From NCBI GenBank assembly GCA_036365515.1, contig CM070874.1:93268342-93332341 (forward strand): a DNA stretch of 64,000 nt, written 5' to 3'. Below, one piece after another: positions 11,753 through 25,053 of the stretch (position 1 is the stretch's first letter; every line of letters starts with the position of its first letter). Position numbers and translations under genes: made by a program. The notes below the pieces were generated by a model, which was not told the DNA's origin, did not search any database, and worked only from the letters and a program-made list of their open reading frames with translations. Origin of the DNA: Torymus aiolomorphi. Lineage: Eukaryota; Arthropoda; Insecta; Hymenoptera; Torymidae.

Positions 11753-12114
11753 ATCGCTTTCAAATCTTTTTCGTTCCACGTGGCTTCATTATCTCCATCG
11801 GCTCTATCTCTTTGTATAACTACTTCACATTTTTTCAGTTTTAGAAATACGAAAATTCTTTTCTTCCATATGCTGTAATCTGTCCCATCGAAAATCGGTA
11901 GCGTCATCTTGAACTCGCCCGCCATGTCGACTCGTCTTGTTTCTGATTCAATTTCTTCCCACACTTTTCTCACTTTATTCAACGTTATGATTTTCTTCAC
12001 AATCACCACAAATCGTTTATCTGATTTTTCTTTTTCAATCGTCTCTTCAGTTTCTTCAATTAATTCTTGCTTTACTTCCAAATCTTTTTTCAATTCAGCG
12101 CCACATGGTTCCAT
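11536..12114 (-). pseudogene. Copia-type Gag fragment
   Basis: From ATG at 12114 the protein has a Glu/Lys-rich N-terminus, then MTLPIFDGTDYSIWKKRIFV, which matches the conserved start of Copia Gag (FDG..Y..WK.R). It then has EATWNEKDLKAINYI and, after the microsatellite, KLVKIYLSESTALQIYVRNK and LDRLRL, as in UBN2-type Gag. A run of Tyr-Ile codons from a TA microsatellite (11686-11748) lies inside the domain where the family has ordinary helix, so the protein would not fold normally. The ORF stops at 11536, and no protease, integrase or reverse transcriptase follows, so the element is truncated at its 3' side. Gag forms the particle of the retrotransposon. Confidence 0.8.
11686..11748. repeat. 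TA microsatellite inside Copia gag
   Basis: About 31 TA units. In the minus-strand gag frame they read as alternating Tyr and Ile. Confidence 0.97.
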
Positions 12115-12197
12115 AACCTCAATGGACCTTTTTTTAACTGTTCAAAAACGGGACACGTGGATTTCACGGTACACTAAACCACGAACCACTGCTACCA

Positions 12198-12481
12198 TGT
12201 TGATTTAAGAGGTGTAAGGTGGTTTAATAATTAGAGATGTTATGGATTAGTTTAAACTTGGTCACTTTAGTAAACGTACTATATACATGGTTCTCTTAGA
12301 ACCTGAACGCCGCTGTAGTACTGCGGAACCTGATCATCGCAGAGAAACCTCAGCTCCGCGGGCCGTCTCGAGTGAGAGCCGATTCTAGTCTTACTGTCTG
12401 CGCGAGACTTCACTCGCGGACGCTTACATATACAGTGTCGCTCAACTACTACAGTGATGCTCAGCCATAGTTTGACATACA
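12198..12481 (-). repeat. Candidate Copia 5' LTR with adjacent primer site
   Basis: On the minus strand a 284-bp block begins TGTATGTCAAAC (at 12481) and ends ATCAACA (at 12198). It is followed directly by TGGTAGCAGTGG (12197-12186), whose first nine bases match the complement of an initiator-Met tRNA 3' end. Gag begins about 70 bases further on. TG...CA ends, a primer site and gag in this order support an LTR. No second LTR is in reach, so the boundaries rest on this arrangement alone. Confidence 0.6.
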
Positions 12482-13730
12482 CTTATGACTGAGCTAAATT
12501 TACTCATTTCTCAACAAAATGACCACGCGATCTTAGTATCTAAATACGTTTCGCCAGTGAATGAATAGTTCGCCAGTGAATAAACACTCAATAACGACGA
12601 TTTTATGATTTTATTCTTAAAAGGATAATGTCTTTTATGCAGAATCTTTATATAAAATGAAATAATAATTTTAAAGGATTAGAAAATTATCGTCATGTTA
12701 GATAAACAATCAATAGAAAAATTGATATTTTCATATATTTAAAGAAAGTGTTCGTTAAGTTTGTAAAAATTTACAAACTTAAATTTAGAATAAATTATAT
12801 TTTTAAGATATTGTAAGTGATCTTCAGAAAATATCAGTCTCAAATTAAATTGATCATTTCTAGATCAATATATATTTTATTAATTTGAGTTCTAGTTTTA
12901 TAACTTACCTGTTCTTTTTAAGCTATAATTTCAATATCAACAACGTTTTCCAACAGACAAATTTCACAATCATTAATAAAAATGTATCGATCGCTGCTAG
13001 CATTGTGGTGGTTTCCGTTATCGATTTCAAACATTTTTTAATAAAAACGCAAGTTGTTTTTTAAATAACTTTTTTATCAAAAGAAATAAAGATCTTGAAA
13101 ATTTAACTAAATATTGTAATAAATAATTGTAATAATTGGTTAAAATTTCAAATTGATCAAATAATTAAAAAACATTAAAAAAAATTCTTAATCTCGAATA
13201 TCTGGTCGTGATGATCACTTTTTTGTGTTTTTTGTGGGAAATGAATTTTTTTTTTGTTAAATATAAATTTGTGTAATAGTAATTGCTTTTTAATGATAAA
13301 AAATAGAAAGAGTAAAAATGAAAAGTCATAAACCATTTAACATAGTCTCACCGTACAAAATAAAGTATTAAATTTTAAATATTGGAATTAAAAATTAATT
13401 TAAGGAATCAGTAAATCAAGTTTGAGGAAGCTACCTGTTTTTTATGGTGAAATCATGTTTAGAAACATCTTCAGAACCGAAAAGCATGATTTATTTACAT
13501 ATGGAAATTGATTTTAGCATTTATTTACTAACATAAGTTGAAATAACAACAACTGCAAACTCGTAATATAAGTTAAATAAGTTCCTATCAAATGCTTGAG
13601 TAGGTTTGGAGCTTCATTTCTCATAATTAATTTTTTTGAATTTTAAAGAGCGCTTGAATTGAAATAATTATCAAATGTTTCATGTAAAAAGATGCTCTCA
13701 TATTAAAGATATTGAATAGTGAATTTTTTT
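12482..13730. other. AT-rich stretch with one repeat-family end
   Basis: No gene seen. At 13395-13437 the sequence (AATTAATTTAAGGAATCAG, then GTTTGAGGAAGCTAC) matches the right end of hairpin-family copy A near 7665-7693, so a further degenerate copy probably ends here. Confidence 0.45.
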
Positions 13731-13862
13731 TATAGCACGGTGTGACATAAGTCCGCACTTAGGTCACGTCTATGTATGATTTAAGTAGTCGATTATTGCA
13801 ACGTGTTGATCGCACTCCTACGCTCGTGCGCTAACCTCACGGCGCAAAAATGGACTGCTTAA

Positions 13863-14526
13863 GGTGGCTCCAGCAGTCTAGTAGACCTAAAGCTATGAAC
13901 ATTTTTTACAAAAATTCATTTACGCATTCCAATCTGAAAACTGATATGACAGGAAGCAGGATTCTTAACATAACGGAAAATATTTTTGTTAGAAAATTTC
14001 CAATTTAGCAAAAGTATATTTTGTCCATTAAAAAAAAATTCAATAAGAAGTACAAATCTTATTGGTTTTTCATTCAATTTTAATTTGGAAGGTCTCATTT
14101 TCTTCCTTGTTAAATTTCAGGGGGAGTCAACAATATCAAAATTGAAAAATTTTCAAAACCTGCAAAGTTATATGAAATTGTTTATAAAATTCAGTGACAA
14201 ATCTAGAAACAATTGCATATAACTGCAGGTTTTGAAAATTTTTCAATTTTGATATCGTTGACTCCCCCTGAAATTTAACAACGAAGAAAATGAGACCTTG
14301 CAGATTAAAATTGAATGAAAAACAAAAAAGATTTATATTTCTTATTGAATTTTTTTTTTAATGGATAAAATATACTTTTGCAAAATTTGAAATTTTCTAA
14401 AAAAAATATTTTCCGTTATGTTAAGAACTCTGCTTCCTGTCATATTAGTTTTCAGATTGGAATATGTAAATGAATTTTTGTAAAAAATGTTCATAGCTTT
14501 AGATCTACTAGACTGCTGGAGCCACC
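13863..14526. mobile_element. TTAA-flanked foldback element, GGTGGCTCC ends
   Basis: TIRs begin GGTGGCTCCAGCAGTCTAGT and are flanked by TTAA at 13859-13862 and 14527-14530. The arms extend almost to the middle (about 310 bp each, spacer about 40 bp), for example GGTCTCATTTTCTTC at 14089 against its inverse at 14283. No ORF. A TTAA target is the hallmark of piggyBac-type transposition, though these termini do not start with the usual CCC/CCY, so the superfamily is inferred. Confidence 0.85.
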
Positions 14527-14530
14527 TTAA

Positions 14531-15234
14531 GGGAGTTCTATCGGTGAAAGAATTAACACACAGAATATTCTAAAATTTGGTGTACTATTCGAAATTAGTA
14601 CAAAAATGACCCAGTTAAAATTTTAGAAGTCGAACGAGCTTGTAAAAAAAGATATCGATGTTTTTATTTTTAGCTGATTAACACGGGTTCTTATGGAAAA
14701 TTGTAATTTCGCCGTATACATTTACTTATTACAAAGAAGTTAACATACAGATGTTTTTCAAAATATTTGTAATGAAAGACAAATATTCAACGAATAATTA
14801 CAGCTTTCAACGACTATGATTGCGAGCATTTAAGCACTACAAAAAAATTAATGAATAGTAAAGTATTACGTTTCTCACGACTTGACCACCATCATATGTC
14901 ACATGACAACGCCGCATTTTAAGGTTAAAACGAGCGTTTTTTAAAACGACCCCCACTCGAAAAATCGTTTACATGGCATTACTTTTTTATCATTTTATGG
15001 AAATTAGATAAATAATTAACACAATAATAAATAAATTAGAAGTGCAAGGAAGAAATAGTATATTTCTGTATATTTGTATTAATTAATACACAATTTAATA
15101 CGTATTAATAAACAATAGGCTCTAGTGCATGCGCAGTGTACCCTACCAGCACGCGGTGTTGTCATATCTCGCACCGAGTAAGTGAAGCAGAAACCGGAAT
15201 ACTCTTTGACTTGCGTCGTACCGATAGAACTCCC
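14531..15234. mobile_element. TTAA-flanked nonautonomous element, GGGAGTTCTATCGGT ends
   Basis: A 15-bp TIR, GGGAGTTCTATCGGT, lies at 14531 and its inverse ends at 15234. TTAA flanks it at 14527-14530 (shared with the neighbour) and 15235-15238. Unlike its neighbour it is not a long foldback. Its 704 bp hold no supported ORF, and the AT-rich interior includes a GC-richer right end. Confidence 0.82.
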
Positions 15235-15287
15235 TTAAGACACGAATAGGTATGACAGCGGACTTAGGTAAACGTACTATAAAATAT

Positions 15288-15410
15288 CGTACGAGACTAG
15301 TGCCTTCAGTGGCCCACTTCAGGACGTGAATTATCACCCTCGCTATGCTCGGGCGCTAATTTCACGTCATGCAATAATAGGCCACTTAAGGCAGTAGTAT
15401 CGTAATATAC
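15288..15410. mobile_element. Palindromic MITE, TATCGTACGA family
   Basis: TATCGTACGAGACTAGTGCC at the left and GGCAGTAGTATCGTA at the right form an imperfect inverted repeat. The centre has CCCTCGCTATGCTCGGGCG. A fuller relative lies at 51480-51605 and an internally deleted one at 53627-53680, in both cases directly beside a copy of the TATAGCAC-type palindrome. The two units therefore travel as a pair. Confidence 0.65.
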
Positions 15411-16264
15411 TATTATGTTCGCTTTCATTTTAATACTTTGCCCTTGTAAGATCTTTTTTAATATACTTTTTTCTACAATGTTATGTTGCAATATCAGTAT
15501 TTTCTTCAATAATTAAATTTTGTATAGAATTTTAATCTTTTTTTTTAAAATAAATTGTTAAAAATTATTTTAATGATTATTAAAATTAGGAAAAATATAA
15601 GTATAAATTGTCAGATATTATTAAACTAAAGCTTTTGAAACACAATTTTGTTTTTTTAAAGGTTTTAAATTAAAGTTCCATCGAACTCCAGACTGTACAA
15701 TGAAAATTTCAACGCAGTCGACTGTTGGAAATTCCTGTGATTCGGTGTACCTTGGAGGAGATTGCTGGCACAATTTTCAATATTTTAAGTTAAAAATGTA
15801 GCAAAAGATCCATTTTCATATATAAATACAGATAAAATATCTTTCTATTAAATTGTATGTGATAACTGTACTTCTTAAAAACGATATTTTTTGTTGCTTT
15901 TGCTATAGAAAAATATCTACAGAATATGCTCCATTTTACCTGAGAACGATATCTATTTTTTTTTCAAAGATATTGATAAAATACTGATTATACTTTTTAT
16001 CAAGGAGTGCGGAAGCGCTCCGAAGGCAAGTATCTGTCCAATGTAGAAAAAGCCTGAGGAACGACCGTGCTTCATATACATTGAAATGGGTGCGCGAGAA
16101 TTTTACTAATTTTTTACGCCTTTCAATTACGTTTTTTTAATATACATGAATATATCAACGGATAGCTGCTTTAATATACTACATGTATAAAAAATTTCAA
16201 TTAAAAATATGCCGCCGTTTTCAAGTTATATTGATATTAATAGTACATTTCGACACGGGTGGGG
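15411..16264. other. AT-rich intergenic stretch
   Basis: No ORF or repeat that I can assign. Confidence 0.4.
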
Positions 16265-16344
16265 AAGTCGATTATTTAGCTGGTGTGACTTTTTGCACGA
16301 GCGAAGCGAGTGCGAAAAAGTCACACCACCTAAATAATCGACTT
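16265..16344. repeat. 80-bp hairpin with GAGCGAAGCGAG loop
   Basis: AAGTCGATTATTTAG, GTGTGACTTTTTGCAC and their inverse complements surround GAGCGAAGCGAG. It is a near-perfect single hairpin, related in its loop to the palindromic MITEs at 13731, 42330, 51350 and 53472. Confidence 0.85.
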
Positions 16345-16558
16345 ACGCACTAGTTTCGAACGGTATTTTATACCACGAGCGCCGAAAAATCATATCAAAG
16401 TTGTGATTTTGAGGTTAGAGTGGTATAAAAAATTCGAGGGCTTCGAGGGCCGATTTATTTTCCTTTGCGCTTTCTTTCAGACCTACTCGATCAGCTGTTT
16501 TGTTCCGACCATATGTATAGCTATACTTCTCCACAGTCCACAGCTCTGTGAGAGAAAG

Positions 16559-16561
<3 letters not shown>

Positions 16562-16604
<43 letters not shown>
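16562..16604. repeat. CA microsatellite
   Basis: About 21 uninterrupted CA units. Confidence 0.98.
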
Positions 16605-16607
<3 letters not shown>

Positions 16608-16650
16608 AGAACCATCAAAAGTGAAGGAGTGTGATAATAATAATAATTAA

Positions 16651-18686
<2,036 letters not shown>

Positions 18687-18784
18687 ATAAAAACACACTA
18701 AAAATTGATGAAGTTCATTGCATATCAATGCGTCAAAGAATGGATTATACCATGAATTTTAATAATAGTGACATTAAGTAGTGA

Positions 18785-19570
18785 CATTAACCTACAACTA
18801 AGATGTTTTGACAGTATTGCACAGGAAGTGCAAAAAAAGTATTATTAATATAAAAGAAATTAGTTTTATTAGAATACAAGTTTTCAAAAATTCGTTCTTC
18901 AAAATAAAATTAGAAAATTGTGATTTTAATAGAAGGGATCATCTACCTAGTTGGAAATAATATTAGAGCTGGTGAAGTTTTTTGAAGATTCATGTAACAA
19001 GCTCAGCCTATGATTTTTTTTGGAGGGATTGTTGGAAACTCTATAATAACAAATAACGTAGTGATCTGCCTGATACATTTCAAAGCTAATGTTGTTTGAC
19101 TATATGTTGGTGGTAGAAAAACCTACTTTTGCATATTATAAACAACTGCCTGAAGAAATGTAAATCTACAAGCGTGACCTACAAGAAAATAATGTAGAAA
19201 TATCCTGATTTCATTCTCCAATTCGTATACATTCAATAGATCTTCAAAATGTGACAAAAGCTGTTGGGAGCTACAACTAAGATGTTTTAGACGGTATTGC
19301 ACAGAAAGTGCAAAAAAAGTATTATGAAAATGAAAAAATTAGTTTGATTATAACACAAGTTTTTAAAAATTAGTTCTTCAAAATAAAATAAGAAAATTGT
19401 CATTTTAATAGAAGAGATCATCTATCTAGTTGAAAATCTAATTAGAGCTGGTGAAGTTTTTTGAAGACTCATGGAACAAGCTCAACCTGTGCTTTTTTCG
19501 AGGGATTGTTGGAAATTCTCTAATAACAAATAACGTAGTGATCTGCCCGATACATTTCAAAGCTAATATT
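18785..19570 (+). repeat. Two tandem units of about 480 bp
   Basis: CTACAACTAAGATGTTTT at 18792 recurs at 19271, followed by the same order of words (GTGCAAAAAAAGTATTAT, GAGCTGGTGAAGTTTTTTGA, GGATTGTTGGAAA, AACGTAGTGATCTGCC). A further partial copy of the last part sits at 19580-19635. No coding potential seen. Confidence 0.8.
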
Positions 19571-19689
19571 GTTTGACCTTTTTTTGAAGGATTGTTGGAA
19601 ACTCTCCAATAACAAATAACGTAGTTATCTGCCAGATAAAAATATATTATTGTATTGTTAAAAAGTGTAATAAAATATTTTGTGTAATA

Positions 19690-19990
19690 AAAATCTACAT
19701 AGTTTTATACTTAACAAACATTATTTACTAAACTCTCCCCCCCTCTCTTTCTTCCCCCCTCTCCCACCCTCTGTACCCTCTGTTTTATATACTTAACAAA
19801 CATTATTTATAATGTACTTTTACTCTTAAAAAGTTGTGAAATCTCTCTAAAAAATTTTTTTACAAAAGTAAAAACTTATAGGCAAGAATAAGTTTGGTTA
19901 CTATTCTACATAGTTTTATACTTAACAAACATTATTTACTAAACTCTCCCACCCTCTCTTTCTTCCTCCTCTCTCTCTCTCTCTCCCTCT
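19690..19990 (+). repeat. Short direct repeats with pyrimidine tracts
   Basis: TTATACTTAACAAACATTAT occurs at about 19704 and 19918, with a close variant near 19786. Two copies are followed by ACTAAACTCTCCC and a C/T-rich tract. Confidence 0.75.
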
Positions 19991-21290
19991 GTACCAAAAA
20001 CTTTAATGAGAGCTTAAATATTTTTTCAAAACAATCAACACGTTCTTAAAAAACTAATTTTTCAAATATATTCTAATAACACAATTTGTCTATAGTCCTT
20101 TTATTTATTCTGATCTCATCTATTCAATAAGCACTCTCTACAAATGGTAATAACTTTTTTTCATGACTGTACAAATAATAATATTGTTAATAAAACTTTC
20201 TACGAAAGTATAAAATAAGGCAAGTATAGAAGTTTTTTCTGTATAATCTATATAAAATAATATTTTTGATTTTTTAAAAGAAGTCAAATAAATACTATAG
20301 TAAAAAAGTGTTTTACTTCTTTGAGTCAATGTATGCTCAACAAATTATATGTAAGTACATTCAAATTGTTCACTGCAAATCAAACAAACGAAAGTTGTGA
20401 AATCAATTATCGATAGTCAAGTAATGCAAACTATTCTCCGAAAAACTGTATGATTATGTTCTCAGAAATGTATTCAAATTTCTTCATTCTTCTATACAAA
20501 TTAAACACAAGAAAGTACTGAAATCAATTAATTATAGTCAAGTACAGGCCATAAGAACTTTTCGTACCTCGTATGTAAAATTACATTTTACACCCACGTT
20601 GTAACTTTAAAATTATTCAGCCAGCGGGTATAAAGTGCTACATAACGCCCAAGAGGCCCAATAGCTCACACAGCTCCTACAAAACTTTATAGTACTTACG
20701 TACTTTACGCTCGTGTGGGCGAAAATTATTTTAATTATATAACTATAATGCCTTCTTTTTATTTCTAAAATTCATAAGAATTTTTTCAGGTATTTACGAA
20801 AAGTCAAAGCCCATATAAAAAAATTACATAGTTATCAACATATCACTATTTTTCATTATTCCACCTCAATTTTGAACTTTCTATAATATTACGCATCTAG
20901 GAAGGACAAGAGAAGTCTAGAGCTACTCTAGCAGGGGTGGTCCTCCGATCTCCCGTACATACTTGGCGGGCCCAACGGTTTGCAGTTACATGGGCTACTT
21001 AAATGTAGAATACTAAATTTTTGCATAAATTCATTAACAATATTTATACCTATAAGTCCACCATAAATAATTACATTGGCTCTAATTTTTAATTGATGCC
21101 GTTAAGTACAACATATCCGTACATGTGCAGAATCATGATTTATATTTCATTACTACACATATTTTTCCTTGTGCCCGTCCTTTTTAAACGAGAATAAAAT
21201 AAAAAATTCATATAAATTTATAGCCTGCTCAAAAGTCCTTTACATATTTTATTAGCTGTTTTATAAGCAACATATTTTATATCCTTTTCC

Positions 21291-21430
21291 CCCGTGTAAA
21301 TATCATATAAGATCTCATATGAGAATTTCAGACAGCGCATATCTCGTATGAGATCTTATATGCGATGTCATATGCAATTTTACCTATTACGGGATCTCAT
21401 ATGAGATCTCATATGATATTTTCACGCGGG
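21291..21430. mobile_element. Short palindromic element rich in CATATGAGATCT
   Basis: It starts CCCGTGTAAATATCATAT and ends with the near-inverse ATGATATTTTCACGCGGG. The interior is made of repeated ATCTCATATGAGAT-like palindromes. It lies in the spacer of the larger foldback. Confidence 0.65.
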
Positions 21431-21854
21431 TGTGTACTTTCTATTTAAAAACAGAGTGATAGATTCATAGATCAGTAGTTAATATGTAGAAGCAACTCAT
21501 TTATACATTTTATCTGATCTTTAAACATATGAATATTTATATGAAAATGACCATGCCTTACACCTTGAACTGCAAACCGTCGGGCCCACCAAGTATGTAC
21601 GGGAGATCGGAGGACCACCCCTGCTAGAGTAGCTCTAGACTTCTCTTGTCCTTCCTAGATGCGTATTATTATAGGAAGTTCAAAATTGAGGTGGAATAAT
21701 GAAAAATAGTGATGTGTTGGTAACTATGTAATTTTTTTATATAGGCCTTGACTTTTCGTAAATACCTGAAAAAATTCTTATGAATTTTAGAAATAAAAAG
21801 AAGGCATTATAGTTATATAATTAAAATAATTTTCGCCCATACAAGCGTAAAGTA

Positions 21855-22567
21855 CACGGAAAAAAATTTGGAAGCCTGGGATGTCGGAGGTATGGAATTA
21901 ACAGAAATCCAAAAAATACCGTATCTGTACGCGTCTAAAATTGAATGTAGTCACTTCCAAATTGAATTGCGTGGACTCCAATAATTTCGGTTGTGTACGG
22001 ATCTCAAAATGGGATTATGTGTATGCCATGTTGGAATGGCGGGGACTCCGAGACTTTCGGTACCGTCGGGATACGCCCGATGGAGTCCTCAGGCCCCCAT
22101 TCTTGGTATCTCGGCGGGTCGACTATATATTCGGACGTATTTCACGCGCGCCGCTTCATAAATATACTAACATAATATATATAAACGGTTCAAAACGTGT
22201 GTGCTATATTATACTATAATAATACTTTGATATATAATGAGGAAACGCATATATATATAGGAAAACGCGCGCAAATGCGGACCGTTCCCCTTCTCTCAAC
22301 GCTGTCGCGCCACGATACCAGAGATGGGGGCCTCAGACGTCCAAAGTGGAATCGCTACAATACCGAAAATCTCGGAGTCTGGGGATGACCGAATTGGAGT
22401 TCAGAACATACGTTTTTGAATCGTGAAGACTCCGAAGATATTGAATTCTTACAGGTTCAACTTTGGATGCGCCTTAATTCCAAATTCGTCATAAATTAAG
22501 ACGATCGATGGTATTGCACGGAGCCCATATATACCGGAGGTCTGGAGATCCTAAATTTTTTTCCGTG
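21855..22567. mobile_element. TA-flanked CACGG element nested in a foldback arm
   Basis: The ends CACGGAAAAAAATTT and AAATTTTTTTCCGTG are flanked by TA (21853-21854 and 22568-22569). The opposite arm of the surrounding foldback (20690-20725) lacks the element and reads straight through the site with a single TA, so the boundaries are firm. The interior of about 680 bp has several open frames but none I recognise. Confidence 0.88.
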
Positions 22568-23024
22568 TACGTAAGTACTATACAGTTTTGTAGGAGCTGT
22601 GTGAGCTATTGGGCCTCTTGGGCGTTATGTAGCACTTTATGCCCGCTGGCTGAATAATTTTAAAATTACAACGTGGGCGTAAATTGTAAGTTTACATGCG
22701 AGGTACGAAAAGTTCTTATGGCCGGTACTTGACTATAATTAATTGATTTCAGTACTTTCTTGTGTTTAATTTGTATAGAAGAATGAAGAAATTTGAATAC
22801 ATTTCTGAGAACATAATCATACAGTTTTTCGGAGAATGGTTTGCATTACTTGACTATCGATAATTGATTTCACAACTTTCGTTTGTTTGATTTGCGGTGA
22901 ACAATTTGAATGTACTTACATATAATTTGTTGAGCATACATTGACTCAAAGAACTAAAACACTTTTTTACTATAGTATTTATTTGACTTCTTTTAAAAAA
23001 TCAAAAATATTATTTTATATAGAT

Positions 23025-23424
23025 CGATTATTCACTGTAATTTCGTTTTTCTTCAATATTTAGTTTTTTCGACATACATGCTCTTATTTATTGGTAGTAT
23101 TTCGTTTTCCTACCGATTGTAAACATGTTATTTTAATTTTTATTAAATTTACATTAATATATTTATAAACATAAATAAATATTATGTAAAAATAAATCAA
23201 TTATTAGAAAAAAAATGACAGAAAAATCTGACAAAAATCAATCGAATGACGTTTCGAGCACGTATAATACACTTATTATACGTGTATAATTACAGGTATA
23301 ATCTGTAACATTCATAATTCATAGTATTTTATGGTCGAAATATCTCGAATAATATAAAACAATTAAATATAAAACGATTGAATATAAAACAATTATTATA
23401 CTATCGAATAATATATAACAATTA
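23025..23424. other. AT-rich stretch
   Basis: No gene. A local hairpin is formed around TATAATACACTTATTATACG near 23263, and short repeats of a word like AATATAAAACAATT lie near 23345-23420. Confidence 0.4.
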
Positions 23425-23601
23425 GGGCTCTTGCACGATGGAAGAATAGCGAGGAATAACGCCTGGCAGCCAATCACAAGCAAGTTTTAAAAAGACGTAT
23501 TCCATCTTATTCCTTCAAGAAGAAACACGTCTTTCTAAAGCTCGCTTGTAATTGTCTGTCAGGCGTTATTCCTCGCTATTCCTCTATTCGTGCAAGAGCC
23601 C
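23425..23601. mobile_element. Harbinger-like MITE
   Basis: Ends GGGCTCTTGCACGA and its inverse are flanked by TTA on both sides (23422-23424 and 23602-23604). The arms continue with GAGGAATAACGCCT and its inverse, giving a 177-bp foldback. A 3-bp TWA target duplication and GGGC... termini are typical of PIF/Harbinger nonautonomous elements. Confidence 0.82.
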
Positions 23602-24003
23602 TTATTATATAGAACGATTTGGAGCAATCGGGCGTGAACTATGTTGATCTAAAAATGTTTGGACTATGGTACACCATGAATTACGTATGCTGTAGATTGA
23701 CCACTCCACTTTTGTTCCATACGACAGAAACATATGTAGAAAGGGCCCTGAGCATTTGACATGGTAAGCTACTTTTTGCCCTTTAATTTGTGTAAACACA
23801 GCTGACAGTTGAATAGAATGTTTCGATTATTACGATTCGTTTTATGTCGCTTTAACGTAAAAAGTGTTTGTTTTTTTTGGTATTTACGGTTCGTGTGTTT
23901 ATTTGACAGCATTATTATTGTGTTTATAGAGTTGTGTGCTTACTAAAATATAAAAATAGTGTTTTAAAAAAGTAAGTAAAGTGACTTTTAACAAAGTTTG
24001 AAA

Positions 24004-24261
24004 ATGGCTTCAAAGAATGAACGAGATGCGAAGGGAAGATTTAGCAATGCTCATCCTGACTTCAAATACTCAAGAGGAAGGTCCGATAAGAGGGTTAGAA
24101 TTTTTCAAGGAAATATCGATAATGAGGAAAATGGCAGAAAGCGAAGAAGAAGATCAACTTCAGCTAGAAAGATGAGAGATAGGTCAACATCTTCTTACTG
24201 CGGCACACCGAATAGAATGATCAACTTCAGCATTCTGTTTCCTGAGCTCGAAAGAGCTTGA
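24004..24261 (+). pseudogene. N-terminal fragment of a possible Mutator-like transposase ORF
   Basis: It starts MASKNERDAKGRFSNAHPDF and continues through a basic Arg/Lys/Ser-rich stretch (RKRRRRSTSARKMRDR). After about residue 64 the frame runs into sequence that is coding on the opposite strand, so the real coding part ends near 24190. The KGRF opening and basic tail are compatible with the start of insect Mutator-like transposases, but this link rests mainly on the adjacent minus-strand fragment. Confidence 0.4.
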
Positions 24262-24570
24262 ACAAATATTTCCAAGATACTCATTGATTTTATCATAAGC
24301 AGAATTAGCCGCCGGTGGTGACAAGTTCATGATTCCACAGAAAGTTGATAGTCCAGTGTGACCGTGGCCAAGTGCACGCATGGCAAGCACCCTCCTTCTA
24401 TTTATTTCCCATGAATTATTCATGGGGCCAACTTTCTTGCAGGAATTTATTGCTGCAATTTGGCCACATCGGTTACACTCTAAATCAATTTTAAATCCAA
24501 AACCTTGAAGGCTGGTTTCGCTTATATGACTGGTCATATAAGCGAATCCAGCCTTCAAGGGCATTTTCAC
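24184..24570 (-). pseudogene. Mutator-like transposase fragment, inverted
   Basis: The 128-residue frame contains FKIDLECNRCGQIAAINSCK, then WEINRRRVLAMRALGHGHTG and LSTFCGIMNLSPPA. The order CxxC, then NRR.VLAMR..G.G..GL..FCG.MN.P, is the one I know from the insect Mutator-like transposase domain family. The first 30 residues are altered by a 56-bp palindrome (24505-24560), a likely snap-back junction. The fragment is head-on to the plus-strand piece before it, which suggests an internal inversion in a dead copy. Confidence 0.55.
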
Positions 24571-25053
24571 CCTCTATAGATTAAAAATGCATGCATGAAA
24601 AAAATCTAAAAAAATTCAGGAACATTTGTAATATTATATATAACCATAAATGATAATACATAATCATCTATTACATTTCGTCCCGGGACTCTAGAGCAAT
24701 CATCTAGAAAAATCATACCCTTACCTATATAGTAAATTAGTATTTATCATTTATCATTTATTTATCATTTATTTAAACCAGAGTAGTACATGTTGTATTA
24801 CATATTATTGCTTACTTCAGGACATAGTTACATGTCTGAAGCAGCAAACATCCTATAGAGGTAGACAAAGCGACCTGTACATAGGTCCGGTGTATTTAAA
24901 ACTAAAAAAACTTAAGTAACTTACAAACTAGGCATGGAATCAAAGATTCCACTATAAATAATATATTTGGTCCACAGTTGATTATTTCACCCATACTGGT
25001 AAGTTAAATTTTTATTTAATTATTTATTTATTTTATTTTATTTTTTTTAAATT
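24571..25053. other. AT-rich stretch, possible LINE 3' tail
   Basis: No gene. T-rich runs near 25010-25050 on the plus strand could be the A-rich 3' tail of the minus-strand LINE that follows. Confidence 0.4.

Larger units (their letters stand above)
13731..15281. mobile_element. Palindromic MITE (TATAGCAC family) split by TTAA elements
   Basis: The left part 13731-13858 starts TATAGCACGGTGTGAC; the right part 15239-15281 ends with ACTTAGGTAAACGTACTATA. Joined across the TTAA they give a unit of about 174 bp that is collinear with the uninterrupted copy at 53472-53624, whose terminal TIRs are the same. The centre carries the CTACGCTCGTGCG word found in many hairpins of this window. Confidence 0.8.
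20246..23024. mobile_element. 2.8 kb foldback element with nested insertions
   Basis: The left end ATCTATATAAAATAATATTT (20246) is the inverse of the right end at 23024. The left arm runs to about 20985, where it reads GGCGGGCCCAACGGTTTGCA; the right arm begins near 21574. The right arm is longer because it carries the 713-bp element at 21855-22567. The central spacer (about 590 bp) holds the CATATGAGATCT element. No ORF is conserved. No clear target duplication is visible at the ends. Confidence 0.9.

Noticed and set aside
22000..22390. Several open frames of 60-92 codons in a GC-richer segment.
   Set aside because: They lie inside the nested TA element, in overlapping frames, with no known motif.
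23248..23275. GACGTTTCGAG, the complement of the CTCGAAACGTC part of the hammerhead-like motif.
   Set aside because: No CTGANGA or stem partner is found at the required distance.
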